A stretch of DNA of 62,355 nt from IMG/VR virus record IMGVR_UViG_3300009499_000010, positions 1 through 62,355 of that record, one strand, 5' to 3'. The DNA is from a virus. This document shows, in pieces, positions 25,057 to 33,514 of this stretch. Within the stretch, counting starts at the first letter, position 1. Every line of letters begins with the position of its first letter. The translations under genes and the position numbers were made by a program. The notes beneath the pieces are model-generated. The model was not told the origin of the DNA. It ran no database searches and saw only the letters and a list, made by a program, of their open reading frames with translations.

Positions 25057-26043
25057 ATGGCAACTTTGGAAGAAATTAAAGAGAAGATAGCAACGCTCAT
25101 CAAGGATTCTGACCAGAAACTTGAGCCAGATGACATCGAGAATTGCATCGCTCAAGCAGCAGAGCACTTCAACAAGGAGATTCCAAGAAAGGCAGTTCAG
25201 AAAGTTACACCAACTGATTCCAGTGCAATCTTCCAACTGCCAGATGATTGGGATGAGGATTTCTCGGAGTTGCGTGCCATAGAATTTCCAACAGACCAAG
25301 CCCCACGTACATTCCTTCTCGCGCATGATGATTATGAGATTGCGGAGAATGAGATGTCGGTTTTGGAGTCTGGCGATGTAGACAATAAGCTGGACAACTG
25401 GAACTTGAGCGGTATCGTCTTTGGTTTCAATACAGATGCAAGCCGGAAGCTGTATGTGACTCTTACAGATTCAGCCGGAACTCGGAAAGTTGAAATCTTC
25501 AGCGACTCGGCAAAAGCAGATGAAAACAAAGTTGCGGAAGGGACAAAAATTGGCGACGGGACTTTGACGCTCATAGAGAAAAGAAATTCAGGGCTCTCTG
25601 GAACAGTTGACGTCGCCTATTCAAACGGTGAAGAGGTTGTCTTGACTGCATATGATAGAGTGCTCCAATTCCAGTCTGCCCCAGGAGCCAACAACGCATT
25701 CAGGATTCTCTACACCAAGAGAGTGAAAGGTGTCAGCAGCTTTGAACTTGCGAAGATTCCAGGCCGATTGGTTGAGCCGTTTGTTCAACTCTGTGCTCAT
25801 TACTGCGCCAAGGCTCTTGCCTTCTATTATGCGAATACATCAACACCATCCCTTGAAGGCGACATAGTTGACTACAGAACAAAGTCAGAGGAGTATAGAG
25901 AATTGGCAGACACAACTCTCGCAAACTGGGAGAAGGTTGCGCTTGAAGCTGGTAGAAGAGAGTTGGCTTATGGCGAGAAGGATTTGGATATAGACTTTGC
26001 TTGGGGAGAAGAGAAATTGTTTCATCTGAGGCGGCATAGATAA
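25057..26043 (+). CDS. Head-tail adaptor-like protein with inserted repeat domain
   Basis: The N-terminal (1-100) and C-terminal (200-328) parts look like a helical head-tail connector (adaptor) subunit, given their place between decoration and HK97 gp10-like genes. Residues about 104-195 are a beta-rich insert starting SGDVDNKLDNW and ending SGLSGTVDVAYSNGEEVVLT. This is one of five copies of a domain shared with the genes at 27052 and 30864. The insert would project from the connector. Confidence 0.6.
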   Translation: MATLEEIKEKIATLIKDSDQKLEPDDIENCIAQAAEHFNKEIPRKAVQKVTPTDSSAIFQLPDDWDEDFSELRAIEFPTDQAPRTFLLAHDDYEIAENEMSVLESGDVDNKLDNWNLSGIVFGFNTDASRKLYVTLTDSAGTRKVEIFSDSAKADENKVAEGTKIGDGTLTLIEKRNSGLSGTVDVAYSNGEEVVLTAYDRVLQFQSAPGANNAFRILYTKRVKGVSSFELAKIPGRLVEPFVQLCAHYCAKALAFYYANTSTPSLEGDIVDYRTKSEEYRELADTTLANWEKVALEAGRRELAYGEKDLDIDFAWGEEKLFHLRRHR

Positions 26044-26044
26044 C

Positions 26045-26548
26045 ATGGCATTCAAACTTGACATTAAGGTAACTTCCAAAGGTCAGATAGCAAAGGGCAC
26101 AGCTCCAGGGAAATTTCTCAGGGCAATTGCCGATGCGCTTAATGAAGGCGGATTGTATATTGAGCAAGAGGTTGCGAAAGGCACGCCTGTCAACCGTGGA
26201 CATCTTCGTGGTTCCATTTCGCATAGTGTAAAAGGTGCTGGCACTTCTTGGGCTTATGGTCGTGTATTCTCTCCTCTCGAATATGCTAAGCCAGTCGAAG
26301 AGGGTCAGACGCCACATTGGCCACCGCTCAACCCAATAGTTCGATGGGCAAAAAGAAAGCTGAAATTGAAAAAGAAACAGAGATACATAGTGGCCACCAA
26401 AATAGCCCTGAAGATTTTTCAGGTCGGGACTTTGCCTGTGCATATGTTCAAGAAAGTTGCAAAGGCAAGCAAGACAGCAAGAGTTCTACGGAGAATTTTT
26501 GAGAAGCACACAAAGAAGTTTGTGAGTAAAATGAAACCAAAGTCATGA
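26045..26548 (+). CDS. HK97 gp10-like head-tail connector
   Basis: Resembles the HK97 gp10 family of neck proteins that complete the head-tail joint: an N-terminal strand and helix, then GTPVNRGHLRGSISH (residues about 48-62), the family signature, and a Y..PVEEGQ.PHWPP segment. Strongly basic C-terminus. It starts two bases after the previous gene. Confidence 0.8.
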   Translation: MAFKLDIKVTSKGQIAKGTAPGKFLRAIADALNEGGLYIEQEVAKGTPVNRGHLRGSISHSVKGAGTSWAYGRVFSPLEYAKPVEEGQTPHWPPLNPIVRWAKRKLKLKKKQRYIVATKIALKIFQVGTLPVHMFKKVAKASKTARVLRRIFEKHTKKFVSKMKPKS

Positions 26549-26555
26549 GGTCGAT

Positions 26556-27035
26556 ATGTCCGAATGGGTTGAAGGTAAACTTGAAGAAATCCAGGCAGTG
26601 CTTGGGGCAATCACAGAGTTAGACCATGTGTACAAGCGCAGCCGTTGGAGCAATGACCCAGCTGTTGTGAAGAAATTGTTTGCTGAGATTTTATCTGGGA
26701 AGAGACAGAGAATCAACACATGGATGATAGGAAGAGAAGGGGTGGTGGAGAATGGCCCATTGGCGCAGGTCAGATACATCGCAGTTCATACGTTTTTAAT
26801 AAAAGGATACTTGAGCTTCAATGACGAGAAAGATACAGAGACAGAGTTGAACGTCATGATAGACTTGATAAGGACTGCTCTGCGTGGCAACCAAACCATC
26901 TGGAATGTTTGCTCTGAAATTGTACAAGAGACTCCGCAAGTTAGGCTTGTAGGCTATGCTTTCTTTGGAGAGATATTCTGCAATTATTGCGAAATTGCGC
27001 TTGAGGTTGAAGAACATAACTTTGTAACTTATTAG
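26556..27035 (+). CDS. Tail-completion (tail terminator-like) protein
   Basis: 159 residues, alpha/beta, between the gp10-like and tail-tube genes, where the protein that caps the tail tube is normally encoded. The pattern (N-terminal helix, long strand region, central ETELNVMIDLIRTAL helix, C-terminal strand) fits that family, but no decisive motif is visible. ATG behind TGAGGTCGAT. Confidence 0.6.
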   Translation: MSEWVEGKLEEIQAVLGAITELDHVYKRSRWSNDPAVVKKLFAEILSGKRQRINTWMIGREGVVENGPLAQVRYIAVHTFLIKGYLSFNDEKDTETELNVMIDLIRTALRGNQTIWNVCSEIVQETPQVRLVGYAFFGEIFCNYCEIALEVEEHNFVTY

Positions 27036-27051
27036 TGGAAGGAGTGGAAGA

Positions 27052-28629
27052 ATGGCAAAGCAGATGACAGCAATTCGATGTGGCAAAGAGTTCAGGCTTG
27101 CCATAGCTGTCCAGTCGAAAGAAGGAGTGGCAGCTCAGTCAGCCAACGTCTTGGAAACATTGTGGGCAACCAATGGCGGCTGGACAAGAGGTCGAACAAT
27201 TGAAGACATCGCCGGAAGTTATGGGACAATCGCAAAGCCGAAGCAAGGCAGAATCCCAATGGCCTTTGACCCACAAGTTACAGCAACAATCCTTCCCACT
27301 CGGAGAAGTCTGCCAGCGCTCCTTGCCACTCTCTACGGAGCAAGCGTCAGTAGGCAAGTGCAAGGGCAGATAGTTGAGACAGGCGATGTAGATGATGAGC
27401 TGGATAACTGGATTCTCAACGGAGCCATCCCAAAACACAACACAGACGTAAACAATAAACTCTACGTTGACCTGACAAATCCAAGCGGCACGACTTACAA
27501 GGTAGAGATATACAAGGACTCTGGCAAATTGAGCCTTGTAGCTTCAGGACAGAGAGATGCCGATGGGGCACTTAGCTTCACACAGGAAAACAATTCAGGA
27601 CTCTCCGGCAGCGTAGTAGTTGCTTGGACAGACGGCGAGAGCGTGGTGCTGGAAGTCAAACAGCTTGCATATGAACACTTAGCAAATACTTTCGACAAGT
27701 TTCTTACTATCTGGTGGGAAGATGGAAAGAAGACAAGACGGCTGGTTGATTGTGTCATAACAGAGATGAGCTTTGAGTCAATTGAGAAGAGTTCGCTGCG
27801 TGCCACCGTCTCAATCTATGGCAAAGAGTTGACTGACGACCTTGACCCTCTGCTCTTCACCGTCCCAACTCAATACGATGTCTATTGCCACAAGAGATTT
27901 GGCTTGACAGACATGCCTGGCTCGCAGATAGTAACAGAATCTGGCGATGTAGATGATGAGCTGGATAACTGGATATTTGCTGGCGTGGTCATGTATCAGA
28001 ACACAGACTCGCAGAGAAAGTTATATGCGGATTTGACTGATGCAGCTGGCACTCGTAAAGTTGAAGTGTACAAAGACTCTGCAAAGGCCGCAGCAGACAA
28101 AGTGGCTGAAGGGACAAAAGTTAGTGATGGAACTTTGGCACTTGTGGCAGTAAATGATTCTGGCCTGAGCGGTTCAGTTGATGTAACATACTCAGACGGA
28201 GAATCAGTCGTGTTGACTGTTGAGGACAATGTCGAGATGTCTGTGAGAAGTTTCATGTTTTCGATGACACACGAGTATGAAGGATTTCACGGCAACAGCA
28301 ACTATCCGCTCAAGCACGTCAAAGAAGCATTCTTGGCAGTGAAAGGGAATCTCAAAAGCAAGTACACTGACGAGATGGATGACTTTTTCAGACGCGCAGA
28401 CCAAGACCCAGTCGATGTCAAGGAACTTGAGGCCAAGTACAGTCTTGGAGATGAGTTTTTTGAAGTTGAGTTTCACGCAGTTGACTTTGAAGGGGAACCG
28501 CCAGCATTCACAGATGGGAAGTTTGATGATTTCGACAGCGACTTTGAAGCACTCGGAGAATCTACTGATGCTGGTGGAGTCATTGAACCGCTTGTCATGT
28601 GGTTGGACTTAGCTGATATGACTCCGTAA
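27052..28629 (+). CDS. Major tail tube protein with two inserted repeat domains
   Basis: The core (residues 1-107, 204-296, 392-525) is beta-rich and sits where the major tail protein is encoded, before the G/GT genes. Two copies of the domain also found at 25057 and 30864 are inserted at about 108-203 and 297-391. They share a 32-base identical stretch (27382-27413 and 27943-27974), so they duplicated recently. The inserts should face outwards on the tail tube. The product is unusually long for a tube protein because of them. Confidence 0.7.
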   Translation: MAKQMTAIRCGKEFRLAIAVQSKEGVAAQSANVLETLWATNGGWTRGRTIEDIAGSYGTIAKPKQGRIPMAFDPQVTATILPTRRSLPALLATLYGASVSRQVQGQIVETGDVDDELDNWILNGAIPKHNTDVNNKLYVDLTNPSGTTYKVEIYKDSGKLSLVASGQRDADGALSFTQENNSGLSGSVVVAWTDGESVVLEVKQLAYEHLANTFDKFLTIWWEDGKKTRRLVDCVITEMSFESIEKSSLRATVSIYGKELTDDLDPLLFTVPTQYDVYCHKRFGLTDMPGSQIVTESGDVDDELDNWIFAGVVMYQNTDSQRKLYADLTDAAGTRKVEVYKDSAKAAADKVAEGTKVSDGTLALVAVNDSGLSGSVDVTYSDGESVVLTVEDNVEMSVRSFMFSMTHEYEGFHGNSNYPLKHVKEAFLAVKGNLKSKYTDEMDDFFRRADQDPVDVKELEAKYSLGDEFFEVEFHAVDFEGEPPAFTDGKFDDFDSDFEALGESTDAGGVIEPLVMWLDLADMTP

Positions 28630-28654
28630 TGAGTCAAGGCAGAAGGGAGTAGTG

Positions 28655-29110
28655 ATGATGGAAAACAATGTGTTCAAGTTTGAGGTTCCGGGCCAGGAAG
28701 TTACTCTGGTGCTGGAAAAATGCAAGGAAGGGGAGTTGACAGACTTTTCAATGCGCTATGCTGCGAAAGCAAAAGCCTTTGAAAGCCTGAAAGCAAAGGC
28801 AGCTCTGTTGGAATCAATGCCAGCTGAGAAGATTCCAGTTGATTATGGAGAGCGTCTGGAGCAATATACCCTTCAGCAAATGCGGCTGGCTCTTGAACTA
28901 CACAAGCTGATAACCAACACCATGAGAGGGAAGATTGTTAAGACTCTTGGTGGAGAGGAAGGGCTGGATGCGAGCACGCAGGAAGGTTGGGTCAAAGTTT
29001 TTAATGCCAAGGAAGGCCAGGGCATGCAGAATCTGACTTTGCTGGCGGCAGGATTCATCTCTGCACACTCGCCGGAAGAGATGATATTAAAAAACTCAGT
29101 GAGGGCATAG
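28655..29110 (+). CDS. Tail assembly chaperone (G-like)
   Basis: About 150 residues, mostly helical, between tail tube and tape measure genes: the position of lambda G-type chaperones that hold the tape measure protein during tail assembly. ATG at 28655 or 28658 (a GTG at 28652 is also possible) behind AAGGGAG. A slippery A AAA AAC lies five codons before the stop, in the correct phase to shift into the next frame. Product G would end at 29110 and product GT at 29475. Confidence 0.75.
   Translation: MMENNVFKFEVPGQEVTLVLEKCKEGELTDFSMRYAAKAKAFESLKAKAALLESMPAEKIPVDYGERLEQYTLQQMRLALELHKLITNTMRGKIVKTLGGEEGLDASTQEGWVKVFNAKEGQGMQNLTLLAAGFISAHSPEEMILKNSVRA
29089..29095 (+). promoter_or_regulatory. 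Slippery heptamer for -1 ribosomal frameshift
   Basis: The zero frame reads TTA AAA AAC, giving the classical A AAA AAC heptamer. After a -1 slip the frame is open through 29475, with no stop between. The following frame has an ATG at 29134 but no ribosome-binding site. The G/GT gene position makes programmed frameshifting very likely. Confidence 0.8.
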
Positions 29111-29475
29111 AAGTCCTGATTAATGGAACAACTATGCCCGTTGAAAACTGCGAAGAATGCAGAAAATGGTTGATTGATGAAGAGACAGGTCATAAACTTA
29201 GAGAGCGCAAGCGTGGAGAGGAACCCCCGTGTGAGAATTGTGCAAGAGCATTTGACTGGGAGCCAGAGGCATTACTTGGCCTCAAGCTCGCAAACCAATG
29301 TCTTGACTTACAGACTCTTTCACTCAGGCAACTCCCAGACACCGGTGGCATACGTGACCAGAATCCGAGATTGCTTATGCTGATAGAGGTTGTGCGGCAT
29401 CATCTTGGGGAGAAGAAGAAAAAGGAAGAAGATAAAGTTGAGAAGCAGATTCAAGACTTGGCAAAGAAGAGGTAG
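29095..29475 (+). CDS. T extension of tail chaperone GT (made by -1 frameshift)
   Basis: Reached from the G frame after the slip at 29089-29095; an internal ATG at 29134 lacks a ribosome-binding site. It encodes CEEC and CENC (a zinc ribbon) followed by a helical part and a Lys-rich end. In lambda-like phages the T part binds the tail tube protein while G binds the tape measure. It ends three bases before the tape measure start. Confidence 0.7.
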   Translation, partial: LSEGIEVLINGTTMPVENCEECRKWLIDEETGHKLRERKRGEEPPCENCARAFDWEPEALLGLKLANQCLDLQTLSLRQLPDTGGIRDQNPRLLMLIEVVRHHLGEKKKKEEDKVEKQIQDLAKKR

Positions 29476-29477
29476 CA

Positions 29478-30854
29478 ATGGCTGAAGAAGTTTCCATTCA
29501 TTTTAAGGCAACAGGGGTTGGGGCAACCTCAGGCGCTTTTTTGGCTATCAAAGATGAATTGACAGGACTCGCCAAGGCACCAATCAAAGCTACAAAAGAA
29601 TCCGCAAAAGCTACATCTTCTCTTGCTTCCCAATGGGGCAATCTTGGAAACGTTATTACAGGCGTCAACGCAGCAATGAGTCTTTTCGACAGAACTATTG
29701 GGAGAGTGATAAGGGGTCTTTGGGGTTTGGCAGCTGCTGGTGGCGCAGAGATTGGAGTGGCGCAAGCGTTCAGAGGTTTAACTGAAGCAGCCGGAGAGAG
29801 CGCAGATGTAATGCTTACAAAGGTAAGAGCTGCTTTGGATGGGACAGTTGATGACCTTACGATTATGCGGAATATCAACTTTGCTCTCCAACTCGGATTG
29901 CCAGGCACCGGAGAGGAGATGGCAGAGCTTGCCGATTCAGCGCAGAGACTCGGAAGGGCAGTTGGTCGTGGCCCTGTCATGGCCCTTCAGGATTTGGTCA
30001 TTGGCATTGGCCGCCAATCAAGAATGATTCTTGACAACCTTGGCTTGTTGGTTGACACAGAAAAGGCATATGAAACATATGCGAAGACACTGGGCAAGAC
30101 AGTTGAGGATTTGACTGATGCAGAAAAGAAGCAAGGATTTTACAATGCTACGATGGAATCAGCTCGTGAGAAGGTTAAGAAGATTGGCGAAGAGCAGTTG
30201 ACTGCCACAGACCATTTGTCGAGAGTTACAGCAGCTTGGGCAAACTTCAAGAGCGCAATTGCCAAAATGATTGCAACATCTCCGGCGCTCACTGCCTTCA
30301 CAGACACTATCATCGGGAAGTTACAAGAAATTGCGCAATGGGCAGAGACAAACCAAGAAGCTGTCACTGGTTTCATATCAGATGCAATAAATTTCCTGAA
30401 GGATTTAACAGATGTGTTATTGGCTGCGGTTATTCCGGCATTGAAGGTTCTGATGGCTGTTGCCAAGGTTGCTATGACAGTAATTACTCCTCTCCTGAAG
30501 GCAGCTGCTTGGATTGTCGAGTCCATCGGTGCTCCAGGAGTTGGTGCGGTGCTTGGAGGAGTAATTGGTGGGCTCACAGGCGGGCCCATTGGCGCAGCAC
30601 TTGGAGCTGGTGCTGGTCTTGCTGCTGGATTGGCTGGTGGTGGAGCTGCACCAATCGAAGCAGTAGTCAATGTTGAGCCAGTTATTAATGTGGCAGTTCA
30701 ACAGACCGGGATTGCAACCAAGGAAGCAGTTGACAAAGCATTTGATGATGCCAAAGAAGCCACATTTGCAAGGCTATCTGAAATAGATACTGTGCTTGAA
30801 AGTAACGCAGCCAAGCTTGACCAGGAAATTAAGAATAGGCTTTACAGACGATAG
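29478..30854 (+). CDS. Tape measure protein
   Basis: 458 residues, almost entirely helical, with Ala/Gly-rich hydrophobic segments (about 320-395, including the LGGVIGGLTGGPIGAALGAG region), directly after the tail chaperones. Such proteins set tail length and are ejected with DNA. At about 0.15 nm per residue it would give a short tail of roughly 70 nm. No peptidase or lysozyme domain is visible. Confidence 0.8.
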   Translation: MAEEVSIHFKATGVGATSGAFLAIKDELTGLAKAPIKATKESAKATSSLASQWGNLGNVITGVNAAMSLFDRTIGRVIRGLWGLAAAGGAEIGVAQAFRGLTEAAGESADVMLTKVRAALDGTVDDLTIMRNINFALQLGLPGTGEEMAELADSAQRLGRAVGRGPVMALQDLVIGIGRQSRMILDNLGLLVDTEKAYETYAKTLGKTVEDLTDAEKKQGFYNATMESAREKVKKIGEEQLTATDHLSRVTAAWANFKSAIAKMIATSPALTAFTDTIIGKLQEIAQWAETNQEAVTGFISDAINFLKDLTDVLLAAVIPALKVLMAVAKVAMTVITPLLKAAAWIVESIGAPGVGAVLGGVIGGLTGGPIGAALGAGAGLAAGLAGGGAAPIEAVVNVEPVINVAVQQTGIATKEAVDKAFDDAKEATFARLSEIDTVLESNAAKLDQEIKNRLYRR

Positions 30855-30863
30855 GAGGCAGTA

Positions 30864-32333
30864 ATGGCGATTGATTACACGACCATCTTTGAGAGGTTGG
30901 GCTGGTTTCTTGGCACAAGAAGGCGAGTGAACTATTTGGCTGAGGTTATGGCCTTGTATGCAAGCAAGGTGTGGACAATCCTCAGTGGCGCAGAGATGTC
31001 CAATTGGGCTTTCACTGGGGTCAAGCGTGGAGCGAACACTGACGTTGACGGGAAGCTCTATGCGGAGCTGGTTGATTTGGGGGCACCTGGTGGGCCTTAT
31101 CAAGTTGAGGTGTTCAAGGACGCTGCCAAAGCTCCGGGTGACCTTGTGGCCAGTGGCCAGATAGTTGCGACCAGCGGCACAATCGGCCTCACTGAGAAAA
31201 ACAATTCCGGGCTAACAGGCTCTGTAGATATTGTATGGACAATTGACGACACAACCTGCGAGCTGATTCTTGACATTGCCTGGCCACGTCAAACAGATAG
31301 CTGGCTCAAAGATAATTCAGACAAAGACAGGGCAGATGCGCAGAGCGACCTTGACACAGGAACACAAAACATCCTTGAGGGCATTTCGGCAACTTTGAGC
31401 GGAATCAACAGCAGCATGCTCAGCAATATGGATTCTAACTTCTGGCTGGTTTTGGTTGCTATCCTAATAGATAGCGGCGAAGCAGGCGTTTGGACTCCTA
31501 CAGAAACAGTCCAGGCTGGTGGTGAAGTTGTTGTATCTAAGTCAGGTGTGTTGCAAGATTTGATTGATTTCATGATAGATGACGTTGAAAGCGTTCAAGA
31601 GAACGCAGTGACTTTCCCTGCTCTATCAGGAGTAGCATCGCCAGTAGGAAGTTTTGCCCAAACGAGCAGAGTTGCTTATCCGTATGTGCGCAACGAAAAA
31701 ATAAAATTGCGTTGCGTCAAGACCATAACAGGCACTTTGGAAGAGTTTGAGTTGACTGGCGGTCTAACTGGCGCAGCACCTAACAGGTTGCGTCTTGGAG
31801 CTACTTTCAGAAGTTTGGATTTGGGGGTTGAGCTACTTCTGGAGCGAGATTTGACCACCACAAGTACAGCTCTTACGAATATTGTCTTGACTGGCGAAAG
31901 CAGTGCCAACATCAGCAGTGAAGGCAAGTTGTACACCAGGCTTACCAACCCAACAGGCACAACTCTTCTCTTAGAGGTATTCACGCACAGCAGTCGCACG
32001 GAAGAGTTCAAAGTTGCTGAGGGGCAGAGGGATGGCAACGGAGTAATAGTTGCTACTGCTTATGGCGCCTTTGGAGGGAGCCTGCGAATCCAAGCTGATG
32101 TAGCCTATGTAGGTGACGAAGATGCGGAGATGAATCTTCAGATTTCGCAGCTCAATGATGTTTGGGAAAGTACCCTCACCAACGATGAAGCGGGAATCTT
32201 CCAAACGATGATAGGCCGAATATACTCAGGTGCGGCATTCCCAGATGACGCTGTCCCAACTATTGATGAAAGGACAGCGCGAATTGTAATTGATGAGATA
32301 ATTAAGAGAGACGGCTGGGAGGGCCAGGAGTAG
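30864..32333 (+). CDS. Tail protein with two copies of the repeat domain
   Basis: Residues 1-40 are a helical start. Residues about 41-137 and 336-429 are divergent copies of the beta-rich domain of the 25057 and 27052 genes (NTDVDGKLYAELVD and NNSGLTGSVDIVW in the first; SEGKLYTRLTNPTGTT in the second). The middle is helical then beta. It follows the tape measure gene, so a distal tail or tail-tip role is likely; the exact family is not recognised. Confidence 0.6.
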   Translation: MAIDYTTIFERLGWFLGTRRRVNYLAEVMALYASKVWTILSGAEMSNWAFTGVKRGANTDVDGKLYAELVDLGAPGGPYQVEVFKDAAKAPGDLVASGQIVATSGTIGLTEKNNSGLTGSVDIVWTIDDTTCELILDIAWPRQTDSWLKDNSDKDRADAQSDLDTGTQNILEGISATLSGINSSMLSNMDSNFWLVLVAILIDSGEAGVWTPTETVQAGGEVVVSKSGVLQDLIDFMIDDVESVQENAVTFPALSGVASPVGSFAQTSRVAYPYVRNEKIKLRCVKTITGTLEEFELTGGLTGAAPNRLRLGATFRSLDLGVELLLERDLTTTSTALTNIVLTGESSANISSEGKLYTRLTNPTGTTLLLEVFTHSSRTEEFKVAEGQRDGNGVIVATAYGAFGGSLRIQADVAYVGDEDAEMNLQISQLNDVWESTLTNDEAGIFQTMIGRIYSGAAFPDDAVPTIDERTARIVIDEIIKRDGWEGQE

Positions 32334-32337
32334 AGTA

Positions 32338-33510
32338 ATGGATAAGATTCGCATAAGTAAAGCGGGGCAAATATTTGAGTTTGGCGTCCTGCCAGGAAGG
32401 CCAAATCCATTAACCAACCCGCAAAGAGAGTATGTCTATGATGGCGCTGGCAAGATTATGCGAGTTGTCGAGCGTATAAGCCTTGATTGCTGGTTTGTTG
32501 CAGAGCCAACAGAGATTTGGAACGAGTTTGATGCAATTAAGGAACACTTAGAATATGGGTTGATGGATTTTTACTACATCCGAGACACAACCACTGTGTT
32601 GGAGTTGAAACGTTCTGACCATGTTGCTTCTCCAAGGTTTGAGAACATAATCCCAACTGGCACGCCTGGGACTCTGGCCAACCATATTCATTTCAGGATA
32701 GATGTTGTTGCAGAGCGTGGAACAGTCAAAGGCGAGGGATATGGCGCGCCAGTAATTGATGTTAATAGAGCAACGGATTTGATTCAAGAAGATGGCCCAG
32801 GTGGCACAAGAGAAGAGAAAGTTGCGACAGTCAGAGGCCACAAAGAAGCAGCGCTCACAATAATTGACGCCTATATACTTGCACCAGAAGAGACCACTGA
32901 GGATGAGCTACAGAGTATCAAGTACACACACGAGCCAGACCAAAACCGCTGGACTGGTAGGGCTGTGTATGGGAAGAAGACAACTAACCAACCAGGCGGT
33001 GGCTCAGTCGAGACTTGGACAGAAACAATTAGCGTATCAGGTGGTGGACAGGTGCTTAACTTCTTTCCACGCACAGCTGGGTTACTTCCTCTTGAGATGT
33101 ATGGCAAGATACGACCTTTTGTGATAGTTGTAACTGGTGAGATGGAAGGCCCACTTATCCAAGGCCTGAAAATTCCTTCCAGGCCTGGTATGGGAGCGAC
33201 AGCTTTAAGCGGGCCAAGGTCGAAAACACGCAACTCATCTACAAGCAAGGAAAAATTGCGCAAACTTGGGAAGAGTGGAGCAACAGAATTTGACATCGCT
33301 GTTTCCCGCACGCATCCAGATGGCAGCCCACGCACATTCCGATTGCGATACAAGGAAATTTACAAAAGAGCTTTGTACGAGGAGCAGATAATCCCAACCA
33401 TCGGAGCAGATTATTTGCTTGCGACGATACTGGACATTGCGAAGGGCACTCCAGTCTTTCCGTCATCCTTAGTTGGGCCAAAGGGAAGATTCCTCAACCC
33501 ATGGAGATAA
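32338..33510 (+). CDS. Distal tail / baseplate protein
   Basis: 390 residues, beta-rich N-terminus (IFEFGVLPGRPNPLTNPQ) followed by a Gly/Ser-rich linker and a C-terminal domain. Second gene after the tape measure, where distal tail (Dit-like) or tail-hub proteins lie. No motif fixes the family. Its end is near the start of the next long gene. Confidence 0.5.
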   Translation: MDKIRISKAGQIFEFGVLPGRPNPLTNPQREYVYDGAGKIMRVVERISLDCWFVAEPTEIWNEFDAIKEHLEYGLMDFYYIRDTTTVLELKRSDHVASPRFENIIPTGTPGTLANHIHFRIDVVAERGTVKGEGYGAPVIDVNRATDLIQEDGPGGTREEKVATVRGHKEAALTIIDAYILAPEETTEDELQSIKYTHEPDQNRWTGRAVYGKKTTNQPGGGSVETWTETISVSGGGQVLNFFPRTAGLLPLEMYGKIRPFVIVVTGEMEGPLIQGLKIPSRPGMGATALSGPRSKTRNSSTSKEKLRKLGKSGATEFDIAVSRTHPDGSPRTFRLRYKEIYKRALYEEQIIPTIGADYLLATILDIAKGTPVFPSSLVGPKGRFLNPWR

Positions 33511-33514
33511 GATA

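Noticed and set aside
29478-30854. Lysozyme or peptidase domain in the tape measure protein
   Set aside because: No catalytic motif could be found; the sequence is helical and hydrophobic throughout.
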